Shown: one piece after another, positions 37,401-49,454 of the stretch
Layout of the letters: every line of letters begins with the position of its first letter
How positions within the stretch are numbered: position 1 is the stretch's first letter
Assembly (NCBI GenBank): GCA_963693085.1
Contig: OY856414.1
Coordinates: 263,590,001 to 263,654,000, forward strand
Length of the DNA: 64,000 nucleotides
Source of the DNA: Alisma plantago-aquatica
Lineage: Eukaryota; Streptophyta; Magnoliopsida; Alismatales; Alismataceae
Direction of reading: 5' to 3'
Notes under the pieces: generated by a model
Database searches by the model: none
What the model was told of the DNA's origin: nothing
Seen by the model: only the letters and a program-made list of their open reading frames with translations
Program-made: the position numbers and the translations under genes

Positions 37401-38592
37401 AATTTAAATATACTACGTATAAAGGTCCCATCTCGTATTAGGTCTACTTACCAACCCATTATCTCACGTGATTCAATTTTATAACTACACTAGCATATCT
37501 ATTAGCATTATCCGGAGATTCCTAGACAATATGCTTGTTTGGATATATCACGTTCTCTTTGTAAATGGGACTCTATTAACTTTATCATGACTTGGCTTAT
37601 TTGGCTTCCAACTAACATGTGTGCATATATTAATACTCATATCTATCCAAGCTTCTATCTAATGATATTGTTTCTTTTTACCCATAGGGACCTCAAAGTC
37701 TATCCTAGTTTTAACTCTATTACAACATGACAAAAGTCATGCTTTCATTTTTCTAACTTATTTTAATCTATTGCATGTTCAACATTTTTTTTAAATGAAG
37801 TTAAGAACTAAAGACTCTTAGGATTCGCATAATTGGGTGTATGCTTCCAATTAGTCTCCTTCAAGAGATAAAAAGGTATGTATTCATAATCATAATACAC
37901 GGGGTAACAAAATATGATGGTCAATTTGGATGTTGGTTTTGAAAATTACATAGGATGCACATTTCACTATAAGGTACGAAGAAAATTCAAATGGCCATTT
38001 AATCAAAGAAGCATAAGAATTTACTCTTGTAATTTCATCAATAGGATATCTTGAATCGTGATTGGTACTAAAATCTTAACAACAACTCGTATATGTCTTA
38101 TCTTCTTGTAGAAAATCCTCATGACTTAGATCACTACCTACACTACTGTAGTATAGTGCACATGATTTTTACTGTCCCATGACCTATATGAACATATTGA
38201 ATCGCCAAAACTGAGTCACCTCTTATATGTCATTGAGAACATCTAAAGAAATCCTAAATTTCATCACTACATATATATGAGAGTCTAACTTAGAAAAGCC
38301 TAAGGTACTCTTAGGTACGTTATGTCATCTATTGATAATTATAATGTCCTCAAACTCTATAAGAACCTTATTATGACCATATTAATCAACTTTAAATTTT
38401 TGTATGATCTTTCTAGTATCCCATGATGATCAATTCACCAAAAAGTATTTGGGCTCTAGATATTGATAACTAGACTATAATACCTTATAAAGTATGTATA
38501 ACTTGATCCACTTGTCTTGATCTCACATAACTAGGGTTTTCCTAGTATTATTTTCATTCGCATGGATACTTAACAAAATTTGGGGTGTGACA
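34427..38592 (-). repeat. Nested solo LTR, 4.2 kb, inserted in the family-A solo LTR
   Basis: Starts TGTAACACCCTCCC and ends TTGGGGTGTGACA, flanked by a perfect 5-bp duplication GAAAC. No primer-binding site or polypurine tract adjoins it. Its start resembles the LTR at 7971. Its minus-strand opening, TGTCACACCCC, resembles the LTR at 46321 (TGTCACAACCCC), which is minus-oriented; orientation here is inferred from that. The interior has a repeat cluster at 35010-35470 and a GC-richer part at 36780-37400. The small open frames show no protein motif. Confidence 0.88.
35010..35470. repeat. Degenerate short tandem repeats within the nested LTR
   Basis: Alternating 'ctgggtcacataac'-like and 'ccctctgttggcacc' / 'tgcaccccta' / 'tgtgccctct'-like units with 25-45 bp spacing. 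Confidence 0.65.
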
Positions 38593-38597
38593 GAAAC
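38593..38597. repeat. Right target duplication of the nested LTR
   Basis: GAAAC, identical to 34422-34426. Confidence 0.9.
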
Positions 38598-38880
38598 CCA
38601 GTAACATCATAATAATAATAAATGGTTATAATAATAATGAAACATTGGTCATACATGCTTTATGATTATAGCCAAATAAGGGCTATAGTGTTTTGAATAT
38701 GTTTAAATAAGATATGAGGAATATGTGTGTCACATAAAGGATGTGAATGGGTATAATGCCTAGTAAAGGTGATGTGGAATTCAGTGATGGGTTTAAGGGA
38801 TTAATATCCCATAATGAAAGTGAAAGGGAAACATAAAGGTATTCCACTACTATGGAATCCTTAGCTATATGGCCATGATA

Positions 38881-39799
38881 TCACAGGATTGGTATAATCC
38901 AATACCTGGATATAGTTTCACAGGATTGGTATAATCTAATACCTGGACAAATCTCACAGGATTGGTATAATCCAATACCTGGACAAATCTCATAGGATTG
39001 GAATAATACAATACCTGGATATAATCTCACATGATTGGTATAATCCAATACCTGGATATAACTTCACATGATTGACATAATCCAATACCTGGACATAATT
39101 TCACAGGATTAATATAATCCAATACTTGGATATAACTTCACAAGATTGGCATAATCCAATACATGGACATAACTTCACAGGATTGGTATAATCCAATACC
39201 TGGATATAACTTCATAGGATTGGCATAATCCAATACTTGGACATAACTTCACATGATTGGTATAATTCAATACATGGATATAACTTCATAGGATTGGCAT
39301 AATCCAATACCTGGACATAACTTCACAGGATTAATATAATCCAATACCTGGATATAACTTCACAGGATTGGCATAATCCAATACTTGGACATAACTTCAC
39401 AAGATTGGCATAATCCAATACCTGGATATAACTTCACAGGATTGGCATAATCCAATACCTAGACATAACTTCACAGGATTGGCATAATCCAATAAGTGGA
39501 CATAACTTTACAGGATTGGCATAATCCAATACATGGGCATAACTTCATAGGATTGGCATAATCCAATACCTGGACATAATTTCACAGGATTGACATAATC
39601 CAATACGTGGATATAACTTCACAGGATTGGCATAATTCAATACCTGACATAACTTCACAGGATTGGCATAATCTAATACTTGGATATAATCTCACAGTAT
39701 TGGCATAGTCCAACACCTAGCTATACTTTCACAGGATTGGCATAGTCCAATACCTGGCTAGGACATATTCTCAGGATTGGTATAATCCAATACCTAGAT
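38881..39799. repeat. 37-bp tandem array, about 25 copies, with palindromic core
   Basis: Unit of about 37 bp: 'cacaggattggcataatcc' followed by 'aatacctggatataactt'. I counted 25 copies over about 920 bp. Each unit holds interleaved inverted repeats: GGATT / AATCC around a 5-base centre, ATTGG / CCAAT around 6 bases, and in copies with 'ggtat' also GGTAT / ATACC. It is inside the family-A solo LTR; the other family-A LTRs in the window lack it and carry different arrays. Confidence 0.92.
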
Positions 39800-40101
39800 A
39801 GCAAATTGGCTGAGGCCAACAACTAGAAATGAGAATGATTCATGGATATCATACCATGATAATATTATCACAGGATAAGCTTGAGATGTGGGTATAGTAT
39901 GATGGTTAAATGATACACATGTTCTTCATATTCCTTATAAGGTGAATAGATGATTTACTGCTCTATCATAGACAGATACAAATCTTTACAAGATGAGAAT
40001 GTTCTAAATTGCTTATCCATAATGATTAACCTTGCTTATTAATATAAAAGAACCTCTTCTCAGTTTTATACTATTTACCTGTGATAATAACATTGTTGGT
40101 A

Positions 40102-40151
40102 GAGAGTTTAATCTCTCGCTGGGACAATTGTCTCACCCTGTGGGATCCACA
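40102..40151 (+). other. Three-hairpin cluster near the 3' end of the family-A solo LTR
   Basis: In order: GAGAG / CTCTC (40102-40117, 6-base loop), GGGAC / GTCTC with an AATT loop (40121-40134, one G-T wobble), and TGTGG / CCACA with a GAT loop (40139-40151). The same three hairpins with changed bases occur at 57243-57302. The location in the LTR suggests a role in the RNA, such as packaging, dimerisation or 3' processing; that is inference. Confidence 0.6.
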
Positions 40152-40614
40152 ACTTTTAGGTGGACGTGTACGAGGAGGTAGAGACTGTTCTGTAGAGGAA
40201 GGACAACAACAACGACGACAGAAGTAACAACTCAGGTTGAGTGTACTATCTGTCGTGTCTTGTAGATAGAAGTCATATGTGTCTCTCTATACTCTCAGGC
40301 CCTCAGATTTAGTACGTGACAGTTTTATGAACAATATGAGATTTTAGCTTGTATGCCTCGAGGTCTTATGTTACTTCGATATATATTTTGACAAAGTAAT
40401 TGTTATATGTTATCCTCAAGATGAGAAGGTACAGGGTGTGTATGATGTGAACCATGATGTATATAAAGTTTTGGTTCTTCCATTATGAGTTTTCCATGAA
40501 ATGGATTCCTTTGCAAAACAGTTTTAAATTTTAGTGATTTTGTTAATTCGTTGCTTATGATTATTCCGCATAAATAGTGATGATTTGGTTGTCGGTTTGG
40601 TGGAAGTCGTTACA

Positions 40615-40619
40615 GTTAC
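40615..40619. repeat. Right target duplication of the family-A solo LTR
   Basis: GTTAC, matching GTTAT at 31658-31662 except the last base. Confidence 0.8.
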
Positions 40620-41097
40620 AAACTTACATCATAAGGATCCATGTAGAGGAAATCTAAACCACCTTAAGATTGTCTCCAAGGTTTAACTTCTGAATCTAAG
40701 TCCAGGTCATCATGTCTTGTCATCCAAGTCCTCTACCTAGGGTTGGAAGCATACCCCAGAAAGAAGAGAAAAATAAATGACATCAGCAAAGACTAGTATG
40801 CACATACTAAATAGTAAAATGAGCAATATAAGGAAATAAGGACATCAAATAATAAGAAGCTTCCCATAGAAGAGGTAAGTACCACCCAAGTGGGTATCAA
40901 GAGAAACGATCCACCAAAAGGAAATAATTGCCATAAAACAACATAAAAAGATTGTGCCATAAATACAACCACTACCATAGTGGGAAATGAAGCACAAGTA
41001 GGGCACACACCCCACAATCAATATCCTACATACGTGTGAGATAAACATAGCCCTAGAACAATATAAAGACAAAGGCGGCCAAGAATCACACATCTTG

Positions 41098-41230
41098 AAC
41101 CTTGTGGGACATGGGCCAAGAATCACACATCTTGCCCTGGCATGGAGAATCACACATCCACCACCCAAATATATATAACATGGGCCAGGAATCACACATC
41201 CTGCCCTGGCATGGGGAATCACACATCCAC
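41098..41230. repeat. 75-bp tandem repeat inside the left family-B LTR
   Basis: Two units built from 'atgggccaagaatcacacat', 'cttgccctggcatggag' and 'aatcacacatccaccacc'; the right LTR has the same array at 45316-45442. Confidence 0.8.
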
Positions 41231-43934
41231 CATCCAAAATATCACAATGTTGCCATAAATCATAATGAGACAAAACCAATGCAGTTATATTACTCTAGTG
41301 CTACTGAATCACAAAACATGTTAAATGTAGAGGCAAGTAGAAAAGTATAGTCAGAAATATGCAATGTTGCCATATCACACAATGGACAACTCATGCATCC
41401 ACAAATAAACGTCCATGTCACAGTGGGTAGATACCATCAACAAGTCTATCAAACACCATAGTACAAGATAAGATATCAAGAGAATATCCAAGACCACAAT
41501 AAGTAAGATAGTTCACATGAACCATGATATCAAGAGATAAGACATATTGTGTAGGCCATAGTCAAAAGAATGAAAAGATAGGTGAATTGCTCAACATAGA
41601 AGAATAGGGGATACAACATACCTCAACTTCAAAGTCCAAAGTCCAAAGTCACTTCTAGGTCCAAGCCTAGGCATCCAAAGAACCTATGATGCATATATGT
41701 GAAATTAGGGTTAGGTTTCCATTAATTATTCAAAACCCTAAAAATTGCCTTTTTATTATTGGTGAGTTAGATTATCAAAACTATGCCATATTTTAGGTTA
41801 TACTTTTCTGAACTCAAAACATATTTTATTATATTTTTCTGACTTATAAATATTTAGTCATGAATTTTACAAGTTAGTTCCTATTTAATTAGGTCCATTG
41901 GAATCACATGTTATTAAACATTGGATTTAGTCATCAAAACTAATATCATTAGTTAGATCTTATTTTTCTGATTCCAACGAGTATTTATTCATATTTTTAT
42001 AATTAGTGTAGAATTAGTTATCAATTTTACAAAATTGACTAATGAGAAACCAAGAAAAAGCCATGTCAGCAGTGAAGAAATCACAAGAAAGAGAGGGAGG
42101 AAGTGGGTGGGCCGGCTGGCATGGCCCAACCAGAGTCAGCCATGTTTCTCAGTCAATGGCCAACTTGACCTCACATAAGGCAAAGGCAAAATTGGCAAAA
42201 GTATGAAAATGCCCTTGGCGTAGGCGACAAAATCAAAATTGATTCAGGGGCTAGAAAGTAAATCGTCCACTGGTCATCTTCTTTGTAGTTCATAAGATGC
42301 GAACAAATGGGCAGTAGCCAAGAACTCTCGATCATATACCCAAACCTAGAGACGAAACCAAGAAACTGCTGATGCTCTTGTGTTTCTGGAAGAAATCTGA
42401 ATCCAATGAGCCCAAAAAAACTAGTGAGGCTTCACCGGAGAAGGATAACAAGCAGGGGATAGGAAAACATGGCGAGAAAGGGGGTAAACCACATTACCTT
42501 GAACAACATCAAATTGGCAATGCCATAGGTTTCAGTTTGGCATAAGGACACGTTCTAGACACTTTACGAGTCTCATAATGCACCGAGGGTGGGAGACAAA
42601 CTCGAACGGTGCCACAGGAGCAGCACAGTGGTGGGGAGCAGTGGTCGGGGTTGAATGGCATTAAACTAGATGAGGAAAATCTTTCTGGTATCCCAAAAGA
42701 GGTCAGGGAACCTTTCCCCTATTGTCCAACGACCTGGCGAGCGAAGGACAAGGAGAGGGGAACTAGAATAGGGGAACCATGGGCATAAGGTTCGTTCAAG
42801 AGAAAAAGGCAACCAAACCCTATATATGAGGATCAACTCGTACAAAATCCTCTGAGGAAAGAGCTGGAAAAGAAATCGGGGGAAAAGGTTAAACATAGAG
42901 GGAGAACGCTCAAAACAGAACTTAGCGGTACTGTTTGCAAGAGGATCGATCTCCTGCCCAAGGTAGGAGACGATCTGACGTCCGCTAGTATCATAATTTG
43001 ATGGTAGATAGAGAAAAGTGTATAAGTGAAATCTGAGTATCAAAGAATCATACCGTGACTGTGACAAAATCGATTTTATTTAATAAAGTGACATTGTATT
43101 ATTATTCCTTTTCTCTTTCCTCTTTTGAGGGCACAAACAAATCCCAAATTAGATGAAATTTTGCACAGAGACTAATTAAAGCATGTAGATTCTGATTATG
43201 CAATTAGATTTGTCTTTTGAGAACTTTTAATGTGTTAAATAAATAAAATCTCATTTTCTCTTTCCTCATTCATTAATGACATTAGGATTATCCAAATTTG
43301 ATGAAACTTGACCCACAAGTCATATTTAATGTGTTGGAATTTGCCATCAATTTTACATGTTGGAGTTGTTTGAGCATTTATGTAATATTTTGAAGGTTCT
43401 ACACACTTTCTCTCTCCTGATTTCATCTTTTAAGCAAACTTTCTCCAAATTGGATGAAAATTCACCCAAAGGCTATATTTATTATACAGATTATGAATCT
43501 AAGACTATCTTCCTCTTTCGGAGTCATTTATTATTTTATTTGATATTTTGGGGAAAACTTATATCTTTTCTTTCTTAAATGATTTAAATTTATTATTATT
43601 GTGTGAATAATGTGAAACTTGACTCCCAAGGGGATTGGGACCCAAGGAACACAATTTTTACTTAGATTCCACTTTTGGGGTTTCCTTTAATGGGATATGC
43701 CATAAGTCCCATTAGTGGACCATTAATAAAAATATTCATCCAATTAAGTTCTTTAACTTCTTATTACCATCCAAAATAGTTATGTGACATTTAAAATTAT
43801 ATTAGGGTGATATATTCATGCTTTAGCTCATTAGGACTTTATTAAACATCTTTTAAGGTCCAACACTCAACTGAGTTTGGCTAAGTCTAAAAGGTCAAAC
43901 TTCTAGGGTAGGGTTCAAGATCTGGTATGTTACA

Positions 43935-43975
43935 ACACTCCACCCCTCAAAAAGGATTTTGTCCTCAAAATCTAT
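43935..43975 (-). other. Polypurine tract of the family-B element
   Basis: Minus strand: gattttgaggacaaaatcc, then tttttgaggggtggagtgt, then the LTR. Confidence 0.8.
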
Positions 43976-44634
43976 AGATCCAAACATCAACATCCAACTA
44001 CTCTCCACCCCTTAGAAAGGTTCAACCTAACAAGTCAAACTAATCAACAAATAGGGTTACCCCCATATCTTTTTATTATGAAAGTTTTAGATATTTATGT
44101 TTTTCATGTATCCAATTATAAGTCACCATCTAGGGTAGAGTTTTAGGTCCTTGTGTCTCTAGCCTATCAACCCTACATGAGAATCCACAAGTCATAGGGT
44201 AGGTCAACTATACCTTTATATCAATCCTAGTCACATCTCCAAAGTCAAAACTAGGGTTAGATTATACTCAAACTAGAGTTTCTCTTCATTGTGACTTAGT
44301 TCAAGAAAACTTTGGGAAAATCCAGAGAAAACATTTTGTTTTTGTGCATATAGTATTATATGGAAAATAATTTGTTGTGAAAAACGTTTGCGATTGAAAG
44401 TTAAAATTTAGGGCCCAAAATCAAGGCGAAACCAAGTCACAATTTATCCATATTAAGACTTCTTATCCTGATATCTTCTCATAACCTAATTACATCCTCA
44501 AGTCAAACCTTATTGCATCAAAATATCATCATAGATCAAATCGAGGGTCAACATCTTACTTAGAGGTAACTTAGCAAAGTCAAGGGTTCTAATGGGGAGA
44601 TAAACATGAAATAGTCAGATTCTGACTACCATGG

Positions 44635-44646
44635 GCTCTGATACCA
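44635..44646 (-). other. Primer-binding site (initiator-Met tRNA type)
   Basis: The minus strand reads TGGTATCAGAGC, 3 bases after the LTR end (..CCTTTACA). Perfect 12-base match to the canonical plant site. Confidence 0.9.
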
Positions 44647-44649
44647 TGT

Positions 44650-46320
44650 TGTAAAGGAGTGAAACCACCTCTCTACTAAAAAATTGAACAATAGAACCTC
44701 CGGTCCAAACACATTACAAAGGTATGCTTGGAGTGGGTGTAAAATTTTCAAATCATTATTAATGGTATACAAAACAACCAAAGTGTAGCAGTAGACTAAA
44801 AACATTATTATATTCAATTTAACAAAGGGTTATAAACTTACATCATAAGGATCCATGTAGAGGAAATCTAAACCACCTCAAGATTGTCTCCAAGCTTTAA
44901 CTTCTGAATCTAAGTCGAGATCAACATGCCTTGTCATCCAAGTCCTTTACCTAGGGTTGGAAGCATACCCCAACAAGAAGAAAAAATAAATGACATCAAC
45001 AAAGGCTAGTATGTGCATATTAAATTGTAAAATGAGCAATATAAGGAAATAAGGACATCAAATAATAAGAAGATTCCCATAGAAGAGGTAAGTACCCCCC
45101 AAGCGGGTATCAAGAGAAATGATCCACCAAAAAGGAAATACTTCCCATAAAACAACATAAAAAGATTGTGCCATAAATGCAACCACTACCATGGTGGGAA
45201 ATGAAGCACAAGTAGAGCACACACCCCACAATCAATATCCTGCATGCATGTGAGATAAACATAGCCCTAGAACAATATAAATACAAAGGCGGCCAAGAAT
45301 CACACATCATAAACCTAATGGGACATGGGCCAAGAATCACACATCTTACCCTGGCATGGAGAATCACACATCCACCACCCAAATATATATAACATGGGCC
45401 AGGAATCACACATCCTGCCCTAGCATGGGGAATCACACATCCACCATCCAAAATATCACAATGTTGCCATAAATCATAATGAGACAAAACCAATACAGTT
45501 ATACTACTCTAGTGCTACTTAATCACATAGCATGTTAAATGTAGAGGCAAGTAGAAAAGTATAGTCAGAAATATACAATGTTGCCATATCACATAATGGA
45601 CAACGCATGCATCCACAAATAAACATCCACGTCACAGTGGGTAGATACCATCAACAAGTATATCAAGCACCATAGCACAAGATAATATATCAAGAGAATA
45701 TCCAAGACCACAATAAGCAAGATAGTTCGCATGAACCATGATATCAAGAGATAAGACATATTGTGTAGGCCTTGGTCAAAAGAATGAAAAGATAGGTGAA
45801 TTGCTCAACATAGAAGAATAGGGGATACAACATACCTCAACTTCATAGTCAAAAGTCCAAATTCACTTCTAGGTCAAAGCCTAGGCATCCAAAGAACCTA
45901 TGATGCATATATGTGGAATTCGGGTTAGGTTTCCATTAATTATTTAAAACCCTAAAAAATGCCTTTTTATTATTGGTGAGTTAGGTTATCAAAACTATGC
46001 CATATTTTAGGTTATACTTTTCTAAACTCAAAATATATCTTATTAGATTTTTCTAACTTATAAATATTTAGTTATGAATTTTACAAGTTAATTCCTATTT
46101 AATTAGATCCATTGAAATCACATGTTATTAAACATTGGATTTACTCATCAAAACTGGTATCATTAGTTAGATCTTATTTTCTGATTCCAATGAGTATTTA
46201 TTCGTATTTTTCTTATTAGTGTAGAATTTTATCGATTATACAAAATCGACCAATGAGAAACTAAGAAAAAGCCACGTCAGTAGCGAAGAAATCGCAAGAA
46301 AGAGAGGGAGGAAGTGGGCC
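44650..46320 (-). repeat. Right LTR (5' LTR on minus strand) of the family-B element, cut by another LTR
   Basis: Starts TGTAAAGGAGTGAAACC. It matches the left LTR (31480-31662 plus 40620-42110) with only scattered differences up to 46320, where TGTAACGACCC of the next element begins at a point equal to about 42110 in the left copy. The missing 1.8 kb would lie beyond the inserted element, outside or lost. 'gggcc' before 46321 is the expected target duplication. Confidence 0.85.
45316..45442. repeat. 75-bp tandem repeat inside the right family-B LTR
   Basis: Same array as 41098-41230, with a few base changes. Confidence 0.8.
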
Positions 46321-49316
46321 TGTAACGACCCTGCTTCCAAGTGACCCCCAATTAAGGGAGACTAAGAAGTCAGAGGCGTTATCCAAAAATAGGATCAGTG
46401 GATTTGCAAATAATAAAAAATAATTAATAAATTCTACTAAAGACTAAACTGAAAACTGGAATAAAAAATTTATTTTAACATACCTTCAAGATTAGGTAAA
46501 TGGGTCTTCTATCTAAAGTAGGATTCTATCTACCTAAATCCTCCTTTGTTATTTTAACTTAACTCTTCATAGGTGCCACTTTATTGTTTGTCCAATTTCA
46601 GATATCACCTAAAACGCCGGCAAACAAAACGACGGTCAGTATAATGAATTATACTGGTATGTGGGGTAACCAATAATTGTGAATTCAATTGTAACAACAT
46701 ATTGCAATAAATTATGGTTTAACAAAACAAACTTTACGTTTTAAACATGACTACTCAATCCTTACATACCCTAGCCTCTGTGATGTCCCTGCAGTGGGCA
46801 TGGATACTACCTCTCATGTGATAGATCTCAACTAACCCCCATGATCCTACCTTACAGGTAGATCAATGCATAGGTTCGTGAGTCGTATGGTCCTACCCAA
46901 GGGTAGACCAACACATTAACTCATGATAACCTGATGATCCTACCTCATGGGTAGACCATGTACTAGGTCATCTATATCATCATCATCATATCTACAGAGG
47001 AGGACCAGGATCTGAGCTAGTCATGCACATATAATTATGGTGATAGTCATAGTCACTTTATAGTTGCATGAAATAAAAGTCAATCAAGAAATTATTTCCA
47101 AGCAATCGTTAAAACCTCATGAATCATCAGGAAACTAAGGTGATTTAACCATAAGCGTAACCACATACCTATTTTGGAGATCTCAAAGAAGCAATGTATC
47201 CAAATCCAACTAGATGTCCAATCAAGCAAGCCAATCAATCAATCAAGCAAACATTGATCCTGAAAATGTGTATAACACCTAGTTGTTACCATCTCATCCC
47301 AAACAACTCTTTATTGACTTGGGGTACCTTTCTAGGGTTTCTAGGTCTCATTAGGATGCATTAGGGTTCCTTAGATCAATTTCTCAAACTTTATCCTTTT
47401 TAGGTCAACAAACCCTAAAATAGCTTTTTCTTCTCATAAAAACCCTAATTACTCAACTTATCCATATTAAGGATCTTTCATACTCAAATTGGCTTAGGGT
47501 CATCATATCTCTATTTTACTCATAGATTTGCATAATAAAAGTCATATTCACCTAAATTAAGGTTTTTAAGACCATTAATGATCTTTCATATACATGGAAC
47601 CTGAAATTGAGTCAATTATGTACAAATATCATTCCTTTAGATCTAAATCTTCCTTTTATTAACAACATGTTAATATTGGCTCAAAACATTCAAAGAATAT
47701 CATTAGATCCAACTATCATCAAAATTATGGTTTTCATTAACTAAACCATTAAAGATGATAACTTTATAGACTTTTCAAATTTCAAGTGTATTTAGGCCTT
47801 AATCGTTTTTTATTGCACTCCTTGCATTTTTCTGATGAATTTTTATATATTTTTTGTTTTCATTGGGGATTCCTAGCATTATCTATGATTTTTGCAAGAA
47901 TATACCTTAATCAGCCAATCATACAGGGCCACATCAGAAAGGCGATATTTTTACCTATTTTCCACCTGGACTGACTGAGCCAATCAGCCGCATCCACATA
48001 TATGCGTGGTCCGCCTACATGGCCACTTATTCGAGTTTTGGTGGACACTTCTGCCCCTGCGCTAATGCGTCTAAGATGCCCTACATCTGGGGGTAGCAAG
48101 GTACCTTCACCCCTCGTCATCCCTTTCATTCGGCCTGCCTGCTCATGAACTAGCTCTCGACCGTATTCAACCCGGGAGCTGACCCCGTGATCCAGTTCCT
48201 CCCCTCAATGAGAAATAGGTTCTCTACCTTTGCCCCGCTCTGCCAAACTCACTTTCACCTTCCAATTCTCCGGTGGCAATCCAAGTCGTCGTGGCCGCAA
48301 GGCCAATCTCCAGTGAGCTTGCTGGTCACAGACAGCTATGGGGGTCAAGACATTGAAAGAAATTGAAGGCAGAGGAGGGAGTTTGAGATCACATAGCATC
48401 TAGCGAACAATCTTTCGATCTTATAGAGGGGTCTTTGGCCCCCTTCTTTTATATCCCTAGACTATGTCTCACTACAGGTTCCGAGTAAATTGGGCAAATC
48501 CGATAGGATCCCCAAAACCACTACAAACCTAGGATTGTTTGCCTCCTCTAGTGCTCCCAGAGATGTTGGGATTAATTCCAACTCCTCTCACTCTCTCAAT
48601 CGTGAGAAAACCGGTTCAGAATCCATCATGTCTGGATGGTTTCTGCCTTCCAAATAAGGCAAGGAATAGCCCAGCACCGTTGGATCTTAGATCCAACGGT
48701 CCACGTTACTCACATTCTTGAAAAATGAAAATCTAATCCAACTAATATTGTGACATTTAATACAATGCATAGATTAGCCTATCACTTTAGGAAAACTTAT
48801 AAAATACATATCTCCAAACCACTTGTCTAATTAATACCAAATTTTAAGGGACAGTTTATAATGACTTAAGAAACTCGTGTGCCAAGTTTGTGACTCAAAC
48901 TCGAAAGTATGAGAGACTTTTATTCATATGCAAGTTATATCTTAATAAGGCATATTTTATACATATTTTCTCTCTCTTATTCTTTTATATGATTTATTTG
49001 GATTCCTTTTACCATTAGAAACCATGTGGACTCAAAATCTCATCCATGATGATCCTATTATCCATATTTCTACATATTTCTTATATTTTCCTCATTATCT
49101 TAATTTTCCTTCTTAATACTGCATTATTTGATTTCTTCTTTTTTCTTTTAATCGTATTGGACACATTAAAATTTTATGATCCACAAAATCACATGCAAGG
49201 AAAATATTGCAAGCAAATCCATTCAATACATATAATTCATACAATTCCCATAATCATACATTTGTTGGGAAAATTGCATTTCCAACCATATGAACCCAAA
49301 AATTGGGGTTGTGACA
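46321..49316 (-). repeat. 3' LTR of a Tekay/Del-like gypsy element, 3.0 kb
   Basis: The + strand starts TGTAACGACCCTGC and ends GGGGTTGTGACA. It is followed at 49317-49355 by a minus-strand polypurine tract and then the minus-strand integrase end, which fixes it as the 3' LTR. TGTCACAACCCC...GGTCGTTACA are the usual chromovirus LTR ends. A GC-richer part (47920-48720) probably includes the transcribed leader. Frames in it have no known motif. Confidence 0.82.
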
Positions 49317-49454
49317 TCCTTCCTCTCTTATAGGAATTTTTCCCTCAAAATTCCACCAAACATACAAATAATCAGGATAAGACTTTTCCATGTCCATCAT
49401 TGGCTCCCATGTGGCTTCATCCTCTTCATGGTGCTTATAGAGAACCTTTATCAC
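49317..49454 (-). pseudogene. Integrase C-terminal tail
   Basis: Open stretch VLYKHHEEDEATWEPMMDME followed by KSYPDYL. It is the (E)EATWE..DM...YP.LF tail found in plant gypsy integrases, just before the polypurine tract and LTR. Confidence 0.88.

Larger units (their letters stand above)
31663..40614 (+). repeat. Family-A solo LTR, about 4.8 kb without its nested insertion
   Basis: Starts TGTAACATCCCTGACCTGGG, identical for 20 bases with the LTR starts at 51564 and 59922, and ends GTCGTTACA at 40614. It is flanked by a 5-bp duplication (GTTAT/GTTAC), and neither a primer-binding site nor a polypurine tract touches it, so it is a solo LTR left by recombination between two LTRs. The interrupted family-B LTR proves the insertion: its sister copy has the empty site. 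The interior holds several tandem arrays and a separate nested LTR at 34427-38592. Confidence 0.9.
31480..43934 (-). repeat. Left LTR (3' LTR on minus strand) of the family-B element, interrupted at 31663-40614
   Basis: Starts TGTAAAGAAGTGAAACC (31480) and ends GTATGTTACA (43934), next to a minus-strand polypurine tract. The first 183 bases match 44650-44832 of the right LTR, and 40620-42110 matches 44829-46320 almost base for base. Removing the family-A solo LTR and one copy of its target duplication restores an LTR of about 3.5 kb. The close match of the two LTRs indicates a fairly recent insertion. Frames at 40845-41279 and 45110-45493 are open in both copies but are built from tandem repeats and show no protein family. 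Confidence 0.85.
43935..44649 (-). mobile_element. Complete 0.7-kb internal region of the family-B element
   Basis: Only about 715 bases separate the two LTRs. On the minus strand it runs from the primer-binding site (44635-44646) to the polypurine tract (43935-43975). It has stops in all frames and no gag, protease, integrase or RT motif. The same internal sequence is seen at 1-889 and, in part, at 24190-24299, so this is a family and not a one-off deletion. It would need proteins from another element to move. Confidence 0.85.

Noticed and set aside
40845..41279. 144-codon open frame, also open at 45110-45493, as a conserved gene
   Set aside because: Both copies are inside the two LTRs of one element, so conservation is from recent duplication. 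The frame is made of a 75-bp tandem repeat rich in Cys and Pro by chance and has no protein family.
42666..43067. 133-codon minus-strand frame in the left family-B LTR
   Set aside because: It sits in the GC-richer LTR leader region, where stops are fewer by chance; no motif, and the matching part of the right LTR is missing so conservation cannot be tested.
49046..49333. Hydrophobic 95-codon + strand frame as a membrane protein
   Set aside because: It is AT-rich LTR sequence antisense to the element, with composition-driven Leu/Ile/Phe and no homologue evident.
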